Source of the DNA: an uncultured Endozoicomonas sp.
GTDB taxonomy: Bacteria > Pseudomonadota > Gammaproteobacteria > Pseudomonadales > Endozoicomonadaceae
Assembly: GCF_947495845.1 (NCBI RefSeq)
Contig: NZ_CANMAO010000004.1
Coordinates: 124,001 to 188,000 of the forward strand
DNA: 64,000 bases
Reading direction: 5' to 3'
The notes under the pieces: model-generated
The model's database searches: none
The model's input: the letters and a program-made list of their open reading frames with translations, nothing else
Told to the model about the DNA's origin: nothing
Made by a program: the position numbers and the translations under genes
In this document: piece by piece, positions 52,515 through 60,561 of the stretch
Layout of the letters: every line of letters begins with the position of its first letter
How positions within the stretch are numbered: position 1 is the stretch's first letter

Positions 52515-53981
52515 ATGTTTGAAACAACGTTCAAAAACATAGACGACATTCTTCACAAAGATGCCGGTTGTTCCAGTGAGCTGGATTACACCGAACAAAC
52601 CTCATGGATGCTGTTCCTGAAATATCTGGACGATTTCGAATACCAGCGCGCGCAGGAATCGGAGATGCTGGGCGAAGAGTATCGTTACATCATCAACAGA
52701 CAACACCGCTGGAGCGAGTGGGCAGCGCCTAAAGACGACAAAGGTCATTTTGATCATAACGAAGCCATGACCGGCGACGATTTGATGGATTACGTCGATG
52801 GTGAGTTGTTCCCGTATTTAAAAGGGTTTAAAGCCCGCGCCGCCAGCCCCAACACCATCGAGTACAAAATTGGTGAAATCTTCAGTGAGATCAAAAACAA
52901 AATCCAGAGCGGCTACTCACTGCGGGACTGTTTAGAAAAGGTGGATGAACTGCGCTTCCGCTCGCAAGAAGAAAAGCACGAACTCTCTCACCTGTACGAA
53001 ACCAAAATCAAAAACATGGGCAATGCTGGGCGCAACGGTGGCGAATATTACACGCCACGCCCACTGATTCGCGCCATGATTGATGTGGTGCAACCCAAAA
53101 TAGGCGACACCATATACGACGGTGCCGCCGGTTCAGCGGGCTTTTTGTGTGAAGCTTACGACTATTTACGTAACGGCGGCGCTGCTAAAAAAGAGTTGTC
53201 CGTTAATGATCTGAACACCCTGCAAAAGCACACCTTTTACGCTAAAGAGAAAAAATCCCTCGCCTATGTGATTGCCATCATGAATATGATTCTTCACGGC
53301 ATTGAAGCGCCCAATGTGCTGCACACCAACACCCTTGGGGAAAACCTGAAAGACATTCAGCCCAGCCACCAGCACGATGTAATTTTAGCCAACCCACCCT
53401 TTGGCGGCAAAGAGCGCAAAGAGGTGCAGCAGAACTTTCCCATTAAAACCGGCGAAACCGCGTTTCTGTTTTTGCAGCACTTTATCAAAATCCTGAAACC
53501 CGGCGGTCGGGCGGCAGTGGTGATTAAAAACACCTTTCTATCAAACACCGATAACGCCGCCATTGCCCTGCGTAAAGAACTGCTGGAAAACTGCAACCTG
53601 CATACGGTGCTGGATTGCCCCGCCAAAACCTTTTTGGGCGCGGGTGTGAAAACCGTCGTGTTGTTTTTTACCAAAGGGGAAGCCACGCAAAACATCTGGT
53701 TTTATCAGCTTGATCCGGGGCGCAGTTTGGGCAAAACCAATCCGTTGAATGACAAGGATCTGCAAGCGTTTGTCACGCTGCAGAAGGCCTTTGCAGGCTC
53801 GGAGAAATCCTGGTCACTGGCGGTGGATACGCTTGATGCAAAAACATGGGATTTGTCGGTGAAAAATCCCAATGTGGAGGATGAAGTGGAGCTGCGTTCA
53901 CCTGCCGAGATTATTGAAGAGATTATTGCGCTGGATAAAGAGAGTAAAGCGATTCTGGCTAGTATTCGGGAGTTGCTGTGA
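52515..53981 (+). CDS. hsdM: Type I restriction-modification system, methyltransferase subunit
   Basis: A 488-residue N6-adenine methyltransferase subunit. The ATG at 52515 starts MFETTFKNIDDILHKDAG, the usual HsdM N-terminal helical domain. The SAM site lies in YDGAAGSAGFLCEAY (motif I) and the catalytic motif IV is NPPF in ILANPPFGGKER. GGEYYTPRPLIRAMID is also typical. An earlier in-frame start adds 44 residues of non-conserved sequence. Its stop overlaps the hsdS start (TGATG). It makes the modification complex M2S with HsdS and the restriction complex with HsdR. Confidence 0.95.
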   Translation: MFETTFKNIDDILHKDAGCSSELDYTEQTSWMLFLKYLDDFEYQRAQESEMLGEEYRYIINRQHRWSEWAAPKDDKGHFDHNEAMTGDDLMDYVDGELFPYLKGFKARAASPNTIEYKIGEIFSEIKNKIQSGYSLRDCLEKVDELRFRSQEEKHELSHLYETKIKNMGNAGRNGGEYYTPRPLIRAMIDVVQPKIGDTIYDGAAGSAGFLCEAYDYLRNGGAAKKELSVNDLNTLQKHTFYAKEKKSLAYVIAIMNMILHGIEAPNVLHTNTLGENLKDIQPSHQHDVILANPPFGGKERKEVQQNFPIKTGETAFLFLQHFIKILKPGGRAAVVIKNTFLSNTDNAAIALRKELLENCNLHTVLDCPAKTFLGAGVKTVVLFFTKGEATQNIWFYQLDPGRSLGKTNPLNDKDLQAFVTLQKAFAGSEKSWSLAVDTLDAKTWDLSVKNPNVEDEVELRSPAEIIEEIIALDKESKAILASIRELL

Positions 53982-55171
53982 TGGAATGGCCATGTGTTGC
54001 TCTTGGAGAAGTATGTTCCTTCGAAAATGGAGATAGAGGCAAGAACTACCCATCCAGAGCAAAGTTTGTTCAAGCTGGGATTCCATTTGTAAATGCAGGC
54101 CATTTGGATAATGGCCAAGTCCAAATGGAGGATATGAATTACATATCAAGGGACAACTATGATCTATTAAGCAGAGGAAAATTTTCTGCAGGAGATATTC
54201 TTTTTTGCTTGCGGGGGTCTTTGGGCAAACACGCTTTAGTCAAAAAATTGGATGAAGGGGCAATAGCCTCGTCTCTTGTCATCATAAGAACGTCTGAAAA
54301 GTTGGATGCAGGGTACTTCCAACTTTATTTACAAAGTGCACTTTGTGCAGAGATGATTAAAAAATATGAGGGTGGTGCAGCGCAACCTAATTTAGGGGCT
54401 AAGGATCTAGCAAAATTTTCAATCCCTCTGCCCGAGTTGGAAGAGCAAAAACGTATCGTCACCCTTCTGGATAAAGCCTTTGCCGAGATTGAGCAAGCCC
54501 GTGCCCTTGCCGAGAAAAACCTCAACAACACCCGTGAGCTGTTTGAAAGCTACTTACAGCAGGTGTTTAGCCCGCGTGGTGAGGGGTGGATTGAATCCAC
54601 TATTGGAGATTTGGGTAAAGTCTCTATGTGTAAAAGGATTTTAAAGAAGCAAACAGCTTCCTCTGGAGATATCCCCTTTTACAAAATTGGCACTTTTGGT
54701 AAAGAGCCAAATTCGTATATTGACAAAAATATTTATCGAGAATTCAAGAAAAAGTACTCGTTTCCTAAGAAGGGGGATGTCCTAATTTCGGCTTCAGGGA
54801 CTATTGGTCGTAGAGTGATTTATGACGGGAAGCCTGCTTACTTCCAAGACTCGAATATTGTCTGGATAGCAAATAATGAGGAATTAGCCCTCAACAAATA
54901 CTTGTACCATTTTTACGGCTTTTGTGACTGGAATCCATCGAAGGGCGCAACAATTTCTAGGCTATATAACGATGACTTAAGAAAAATAAAGATTGCTTTC
55001 CCAAGTACCCGAACACAAAAAATAATAGTTGAGAATATTGAAAACTTGGAAACCCAAGTAAGATATCTCAAAGAAAAGTATGAACAAAAGCTGATTCGCC
55101 TTTCAGAGCTAAAAAAATCCATCCTACAAAAAGCCTTCACCGGCCAGTTAACCAGCAAGGAAGTCGCCTGA
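53981..55171 (+). CDS. hsdS: Type I restriction-modification system, specificity subunit
   Basis: A 396-residue DNA-recognition subunit with two target-recognition domains (about 1-145 and 190-345). Each is followed by a conserved coiled-coil spacer: EEQKRIVTLLDKAFAEIEQA in the middle and TQKIIVENIENLETQVRYL then LKKSILQKAFTGQL at the end. The TRDs are markedly more AT-rich than the conserved spacers and flanking genes, as expected for regions exchanged by recombination. It starts at the ATG overlapping the hsdM stop and its own TGA overlaps the hsdR ATG. The bipartite target sequence cannot be predicted by eye. Confidence 0.93.
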   Translation: MEWPCVALGEVCSFENGDRGKNYPSRAKFVQAGIPFVNAGHLDNGQVQMEDMNYISRDNYDLLSRGKFSAGDILFCLRGSLGKHALVKKLDEGAIASSLVIIRTSEKLDAGYFQLYLQSALCAEMIKKYEGGAAQPNLGAKDLAKFSIPLPELEEQKRIVTLLDKAFAEIEQARALAEKNLNNTRELFESYLQQVFSPRGEGWIESTIGDLGKVSMCKRILKKQTASSGDIPFYKIGTFGKEPNSYIDKNIYREFKKKYSFPKKGDVLISASGTIGRRVIYDGKPAYFQDSNIVWIANNEELALNKYLYHFYGFCDWNPSKGATISRLYNDDLRKIKIAFPSTRTQKIIVENIENLETQVRYLKEKYEQKLIRLSELKKSILQKAFTGQLTSKEVA

Positions 55172-57672
55172 TGAGTACTGCCAGGACGCGCAACGAAGCA
55201 GATACCCGTGCCGAACTGATCGACCCGCAACTGAAAGCCGCTGGCTGGAGTGTGGTGGAACAAAGTTTTATTCGGCGTGAGGTGATTTGTCCTGGCATGA
55301 TTTTAACCGGCGGCAAGCGCGGCACGAAGGTCGATAGTGATTATGTGTTGGTCTTCCGTGGTCGTAAACTGGCGGCGGTGGAAGCGAAAAAAGAAAGCCT
55401 GAGTTACACCGAAGGCGTACGACAGGCGAAGGATTACGCCAAACGGCTCCAGTGTCGTATGGCCTATGCCACCAACGGCCATGAAATTTACCAGATGGAT
55501 ATGGTAACGGGGGAAGAGAAACAGGTTGATCGCTACCTTTCCCCCGATGAACTCTGGGCGCTCACCTTTGCAGAGAAAGACAAAGCCGCGCCGGATTATC
55601 AAACCGTCTGGCGAGATCGGTTCAGCGCCATTCCCTTTGAAACCAAAGGCGACTGGCAGCCAAGGTACTATCAGGAAAACGCCATTAATAATGCACTGGA
55701 CGCCATTGCCGCCGGTGAATCCCGCATTCTGTTAACCCTGGCCACCGGCACCGGCAAAACTTGCATCGCTTTTCAAACCGCATGGAAACTGTTTCAAAGC
55801 CGCTGGAGCCTGAGCACACAGAAAGCACCGGATGCATCACAACGTCGCCCACGGATTCTGTTTCTGGCGGATCGGAATGTGCTGGCGAACCAGGCGTTTA
55901 ACGATTTCTCCGCCTTTGGCGACGATGCCATTGTCCGCATTGCGCCGGACGCCATTAAAAAGAACGGACGCGTGCCCAAAAATGGCAGTGTGTTCTTCAC
56001 CATCTTCCAGACCTTTATGAGTGGCAAGGATGAAGAAGGCAATGACACTCCGTACTTTGGTGACTATCCGGCGGACTTTTTCGATCTGATTGTGATTGAT
56101 GAATGTCACCGGGGCGGCGCTAATGATGAAAGCAGCTGGCGGGAGATTCTTAACTACTTCAGCCCCGCCGTGCAGTTGGGTTTAACCGCCACACCGAAGC
56201 GCACCGAGAATGCCGACACCTACGGTTATTTCGGCGAACCGGTGTACGTTTACACCTTGAAAGAAGGCATCAACGACGGCTTTTTAACACCGTTCAAAGT
56301 GTATCCCATTGTCGGCACCATGGATGAGTATGTGTACACCCCCGGCGACGGCGTGGTGATTCAGGGTGAGCCGGAGCCGGGCAAGCTGTATAAAGAAGGC
56401 GACTTTAACCGAACCATCACCATTCCCGCCCGTGAAGAAAAGCGGGTGCATTACTGGATGGATCGGATCAATCCGCAACACAAGACCATCGTCTTCTGTG
56501 CCACGCAAAAGCATGCGGGCATGGTGCGTGATTATATTAATCAGTACGCCGTAAAAAAGGGTTGGACGACCAATACCAGCTATTGTGTGCGGGTGACGGC
56601 CAATGACGGCACCGCCGGTGAAAATGACCTGAATACGTTTTCTGATAATGAGAAAACCATTCCCACCATTCTCACCACATCGCGGAAACTCTCCACCGGC
56701 GTCGATGCCCGCAATGTGCGCAACATTGTGTTGATGCGCCCCTGCAATAATATGATCGAGTTTAAGCAGATCATCGGGCGCGGCACACGGGTGTACGAGG
56801 GCAAAGAGTTTTTCACTATTTATGATTTTGTGAAAGCCCACCATAACTTTTCTGACCCGGCATGGGATGGCGAACCCTTGCCACCTGAACCCTGTAAAAC
56901 CTGTGAAGCAAGCCCCTGCATTTGTGAAACAGAACCCTGTGCCGAATGCGGTTTCTCTCCCTGCGCCTGCCCTAAACCTGCGTGCCCGCAATGTGATCAG
57001 CAGCCCTGTGTTTGCCTTCCTGAGCCTTGTGCTGTTTGTGGCAGTTCTCCCTGCCTTTGTGATTCGGAACCACCGCCTGAAAAAATCACCATCAAACTCC
57101 ACGATGGTAAAGCCCGGCAAATACAGCATATTTCGTCAGTAATGTATTGGGGGCCAGATGGCAAGCCCATTACCGCGAAAGCATTTATTGAAAAAATGTT
57201 TGATGACCTGCCCCGCTTTTTTACGGATGAAGATCAGTTGCGGAATATCTGGGGCGATCCGGATACCCGGGAAAAACTGCGCGCCGATCTTGCCGAAGCC
57301 GGTTACGACGATGAAAAACTCGACAGCATGAAAGCACTGATTGATGCAAAAGACAGCGATGTGTATGACCTTCTGGCCTATGTCGCCTATGCCACCGATC
57401 CCTGTACTCGTAAAGAACGGGTCGAAAAAGCCAAGCCGCTGATCTATGGCGCGTTCACCGATGAGAAGCAGCAGGAGTTTATCGATTTTGTGCTGGATAA
57501 ATATGTGCAGGACGATGTGGATGAACTGTCTAAAGCCAAGTTGCGCGGTATGGTTGAGTTGAAATACAACACCATCAGCGATGCGGCGCAAGTGCTTGGC
57601 TCACCGGCTGCGATTGGGCAAACGTTTAAGGGGTTTCAGAAGTATTTGTATCAGGCGGGTGTGGCTAATTGA
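55171..57672 (+). CDS. hsdR: Type I restriction endonuclease subunit (EcoEI-like) with Cys-repeat insert
   Basis: An 833-residue motor-nuclease. The N-terminal nuclease domain has YVLVFRGRKLAAVEAKKE (PD-(D/E)xK-type Asp and EAK). The translocase has Walker A ATGTGKT, DECHRGG (motif II), LTATPKRT (III) and IGRGTRVYEG (VI). At residues 574-633 lie four tandem 15-residue units of pattern PCxxCxxxPCxC, 16 cysteines in all. The C-terminal domain (QHISSVMYWGPDGKPITAKAF...) is the EcoEI-type region that contacts the MS complex. The gene overlaps hsdS by one base. Intact, so the system appears functional. Confidence 0.93.
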   Translation: MSTARTRNEADTRAELIDPQLKAAGWSVVEQSFIRREVICPGMILTGGKRGTKVDSDYVLVFRGRKLAAVEAKKESLSYTEGVRQAKDYAKRLQCRMAYATNGHEIYQMDMVTGEEKQVDRYLSPDELWALTFAEKDKAAPDYQTVWRDRFSAIPFETKGDWQPRYYQENAINNALDAIAAGESRILLTLATGTGKTCIAFQTAWKLFQSRWSLSTQKAPDASQRRPRILFLADRNVLANQAFNDFSAFGDDAIVRIAPDAIKKNGRVPKNGSVFFTIFQTFMSGKDEEGNDTPYFGDYPADFFDLIVIDECHRGGANDESSWREILNYFSPAVQLGLTATPKRTENADTYGYFGEPVYVYTLKEGINDGFLTPFKVYPIVGTMDEYVYTPGDGVVIQGEPEPGKLYKEGDFNRTITIPAREEKRVHYWMDRINPQHKTIVFCATQKHAGMVRDYINQYAVKKGWTTNTSYCVRVTANDGTAGENDLNTFSDNEKTIPTILTTSRKLSTGVDARNVRNIVLMRPCNNMIEFKQIIGRGTRVYEGKEFFTIYDFVKAHHNFSDPAWDGEPLPPEPCKTCEASPCICETEPCAECGFSPCACPKPACPQCDQQPCVCLPEPCAVCGSSPCLCDSEPPPEKITIKLHDGKARQIQHISSVMYWGPDGKPITAKAFIEKMFDDLPRFFTDEDQLRNIWGDPDTREKLRADLAEAGYDDEKLDSMKALIDAKDSDVYDLLAYVAYATDPCTRKERVEKAKPLIYGAFTDEKQQEFIDFVLDKYVQDDVDELSKAKLRGMVELKYNTISDAAQVLGSPAAIGQTFKGFQKYLYQAGVAN

Positions 57673-57680
57673 TGACGACT

Positions 57681-57945
57681 GGTTCCCATGCTTTGAGGTT
57701 GTCGCGAAAACCTCCAACCCTGATGTTTGGGGTATGCATTCCCATGCTGTGAGGCTGTCGCAAAACTCCAGAAACCTCGTTCCCATGCTCCGCGTGGGAA
57801 TGCATACGCTTTAATTTTCAATGGGTTAGAAGTATGGATTCCCACGCAAAGCATGGGAACCAGGGCTTTTGCGATGCCCTCGCTGTGCGTGGGAATCCAT
57901 ACCTCTTAATTTTCAAAGAGATAGATATATGGGTTCCCATGCAGC
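57681..57945. repeat. REP cluster, GTTCCCATGC type
   Basis: Several copies, in both orientations, of a palindromic unit with GTTCCCATGC and GCGTGGGAATGCATAC. Linker pieces GAGGTTGTCGC and TTAATTTTCAA recur. The same units occur at 60128-60322. It fills the gap between hsdR and the amtB terminator. Confidence 0.85.
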
Positions 57946-57948
57946 ACA

Positions 57949-57974
57949 AAAAAGCCCTCCAAAAAGGAGGGCTA
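57949..57974 (-). terminator. Terminator after amtB
   Basis: Stem AGCCCTCC/GGAGGGCT (57967-57974 with 57954-57961), 5-base loop, followed on the minus strand by TTTTTTG. It ends the glnK-amtB operon 25 bases past the amtB stop. Confidence 0.9.
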
Positions 57975-57998
57975 ATATTTCAATGAAACCGCTTAAGA

Positions 57999-59240
57999 TT
58001 ATGGCTTGCTGGTAAACTCAGGATACGCTTCCATGCCACATTCAGTCAGGTCAGCACCTTCATACTCTTCTTCTTCAGAGATACGCAGACCCATGATCGC
58101 TTTGATCACGCCCCATACGATCAGGGAAGCACCGAATACCCAGGCGAAGATCACACCAGCACCCAGCAGCTGAGCACCGAAGGTTGCATCACTGTTGGTC
58201 AGTGGTACGGCCAGCAGACCCCAGATACCCACAACACCGTGTACCGAGATGGCACCTACCGGATCATCAATCTTCAGTTTATCCAGAGCCAGGATAGAGA
58301 AGACGACGATGGAGCCACCAACAGCACCGATCAGCGTTGAACCCAGAGCAGAAGGCGTCAGAGGCTCAGCAGTGATAGCAACCAGACCAGCCAGAGCGCC
58401 GTTCAGAGCCATGGTCAGATCCGCTTTACCAAACAGTAGTCGTGCAACAATCAGGGCAGCGATCACACCACCGGCAGCAGCGGCATTAGTGTTTACGAAG
58501 ATTTGTGCAACAGCGTTAGCATTTTCAACACCGGTGATCTGCAGCTGAGAACCACCGTTGAAACCGAACCAGCCGAGCCACAGGATAAAGGTACCCAGTG
58601 TCGCCATTGGCAGGTTAGCACCTGGCATCGCGTTGATTTCACCGTTGGAACCGTATTTACCTTTACGAGCACCCAGCAGCAGAACACCAGCCAGAGCAGC
58701 AGAGGCACCCGCCATGTGTACCACACCGGAGCCGGCGAAGTCCTGGAAACCGGCAGCGTTCAGGAAACCACTTCCCCATTTCCAGAACCCTTGTACTGGA
58801 TAGATGAAGCCAGTCATGAAGACAGCAAACACCAGGAAGGCCCAGAGCTTCATACGCTCAGCAACCGCACCGGATACGATGGACATGGCCGTTGCAACGA
58901 AGACAACCTGGAAGAAGAAGTCAGACAACAGAGAGTAATAAGCATCACCGGAAGTGACATCATCAACAGTGTTGTCAGTACCAATCAGTGTACCGAACAG
59001 TGGCATGATGCCACCTTCGTTCGCGCCAGGATACATGATCTGATAACCACAGAGCAGGTACATGGTGCAGGCAATGGCGAACAAGGCAATGTTCTTAGTA
59101 AGAATTTCTACGGTGTTCTTGGAGCGAACAAGACCGGCTTCCAGCATGGCGAAGCCGGCAGCCATCCACATGACCAACGCACCGCAAATCAGGAAATAAA
59201 ATGTGTCGAGCGCATACGACAACTGAGCTATATCTTCCAC
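57999..59240 (-). CDS. amtB: Ammonium transporter
   Basis: A 413-residue Amt/Rh channel conducting ammonium, with eleven TM segments and the family signature elements AMLEAGLVRSKNT, DFAGSGVVHMAGASAAL (first pore His) and AISVHGVVGIWGLLAVP (second pore His). It starts without a separate cleavable signal peptide. Lying 77 bases downstream of glnK, it forms the usual pair in which GlnK blocks AmtB when nitrogen is plentiful. Transcription probably comes from the sigma-54 promoter upstream of glnK. Confidence 0.96.
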   Translation of the reverse strand: MEDIAQLSYALDTFYFLICGALVMWMAAGFAMLEAGLVRSKNTVEILTKNIALFAIACTMYLLCGYQIMYPGANEGGIMPLFGTLIGTDNTVDDVTSGDAYYSLLSDFFFQVVFVATAMSIVSGAVAERMKLWAFLVFAVFMTGFIYPVQGFWKWGSGFLNAAGFQDFAGSGVVHMAGASAALAGVLLLGARKGKYGSNGEINAMPGANLPMATLGTFILWLGWFGFNGGSQLQITGVENANAVAQIFVNTNAAAAGGVIAALIVARLLFGKADLTMALNGALAGLVAITAEPLTPSALGSTLIGAVGGSIVVFSILALDKLKIDDPVGAISVHGVVGIWGLLAVPLTNSDATFGAQLLGAGVIFAWVFGASLIVWGVIKAIMGLRISEEEEYEGADLTECGMEAYPEFTSKP

Positions 59241-59317
59241 GGGACCCCTCCCAGTAAATTCACAATTTTTTTATCTGTTTTATATCGCTATTACTGCTGA
59301 GCGATGTTCAATATCTG

Positions 59318-59656
<339 letters not shown>

Positions 59657-59805
59657 CTATTGTTCTCCTGCTTCAGTTCCAAGCGAGTCTTCTGATTTGA
59701 AAGCCATCCGGGAGGGGTAAATCGGTAGGCCTGTGGCACAAAGTCTACCCCTTTCCAGTTCGGTAACAAAATCTCTGTATAAAAGACTTGGTTACCTGAA
59801 CTGTA

Positions 59806-59821
59806 AGCAGGCAGTGTGCCA
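59806..59821 (-). promoter_or_regulatory. Sigma-54 (-24/-12) promoter of glnK-amtB
   Basis: On the minus strand TGGCACACTGCCTGCT fits TGGCAC-N5-TTGCT with the invariant GG and GC 10 bases apart; only one T of the -12 box differs. It would start transcription about 135 bases before the glnK ATG. Confidence 0.8.
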
Positions 59822-59893
59822 GTTTTGAAAAGTACTGAAATTCAAATGAAATGTGCACTATAAATGCCTTTACCGAGGCACTGGTCGCATTAA

Positions 59894-59941
59894 GCGCACC
59901 AAAAAACAACGTGACAAATATCGACGCACCAAATTGGCGCA
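59894..59941 (-). promoter_or_regulatory. NtrC-like enhancer sites upstream of glnK
   Basis: TGCGCCAATTTGGTGCG (59925-59941, minus strand) is a near-perfect dyad fitting the NtrC consensus TGCACC-N5-GGTGCA. A second weaker site (59894-59913) contains TTGTTTTTTGGTGCGC. They lie about 75-135 bases upstream of the sigma-54 promoter, the normal enhancer distance. Confidence 0.7.
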
Positions 59942-60127
59942 ACAATGCATCCCTGCCCTATTATGGGCTTACCTCTGCTTTTTCAGTGCTTATCCGTTGG
60001 GGAGTAATCGACGATTGAATTGAGTGAGGAAAGCGCCTATCAACCTGCACCAACTATCAGCAGACAGATGACCTATAGCTAACGCCTCATCAACAAAAGA
60101 GCCTTAACAAGTCTGATCAATAGCCTC

Positions 60128-60322
60128 CGCGTTCCCATGCTCGAGGTTATTGCAAAAGCCCAAACATCTCGTTCCCATGCTCCGAGGTTGTCGCAAAAGC
60201 TCTGGTTCCCATGCTGTGCGTGGGAACCCATACTTCTAACCCTTTGAAAATTCGAGGGTATGCATTCCCACGCACAGCATGGGAACGAGATGTTTGGGCT
60301 TTGCGACAGCCTCGGAACGAGT
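60128..60322. repeat. REP cluster forming a long inverted repeat
   Basis: GTTCCCATGC-type units as at 57681. Here AGCCCAAACATCTCGTTCCC (60157 on) and its reverse complement ending at 60300 enclose about 100 bases, giving a large hairpin. There is no gene. It lies between glnK regulatory DNA and the phosphatase promoter. Confidence 0.85.
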
Positions 60323-60394
60323 TGGAATTGCCGGCATCTCGCAGGCCTGCAGGTGCTGATTGTCGGCAACCCTTTGGGTTACCGACCTACGACA
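60322..60394. repeat. REP-like palindrome, second copy
   Basis: CCTGCAGGTGCTGATTGTCG then GGCAACCCTTTGGGTTACCGACCTACG. It is the inverted relative of the element at 47312, sharing the CGGTAA-CC and GGGTTGCCGACA arms. Confidence 0.65.
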
Positions 60395-60447
60395 TTCCCC
60401 TAAACAATTTGATGATTGCTCGCAAAATAGCGACATAATTCAGCATT

Positions 60448-60512
60448 TGTCGCAAATGTGTCGTGAATTATCATAACTCTGTCGTAAAAATGAAACAAAA
60501 CGGTCATAATTT
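60448..60512 (+). promoter_or_regulatory. PhoB-box-like 11-bp direct repeats before the phosphatase gene
   Basis: TGTCGCAAATG and TGTCGTGAATT are adjacent 11-base repeats (60448 and 60459). A second block TGTCGTAAAAA, TGAAACAAAAC, GGTCATAATTT starts at 60480. PhoB binds TGTCA-type 11-bp direct repeats, so the downstream alkaline phosphatase is probably phosphate-regulated. The A in TGTCA is often G here. Confidence 0.65.
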
Positions 60513-60561
60513 AGCCATAGGATCGTACCTTTCTATTCATACAACAACAAAGAGTTGACCT

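Noticed and set aside
56284-57129. Minus-strand open frame (281 codons) opposite hsdR
   Set aside because: It lies entirely within the helicase and Cys-repeat region of hsdR and has no family features.
58503-59300. Plus-strand open frame (265 codons) opposite amtB
   Set aside because: It is a shadow of the amtB codon pattern. AmtB motifs and TM periodicity are clear on the minus strand.
59745-59945. Small minus-strand open frame (66 codons) upstream of glnK
   Set aside because: It covers the sigma-54 promoter and NtrC sites, which explain the sequence better, and it has no ribosome-binding site.
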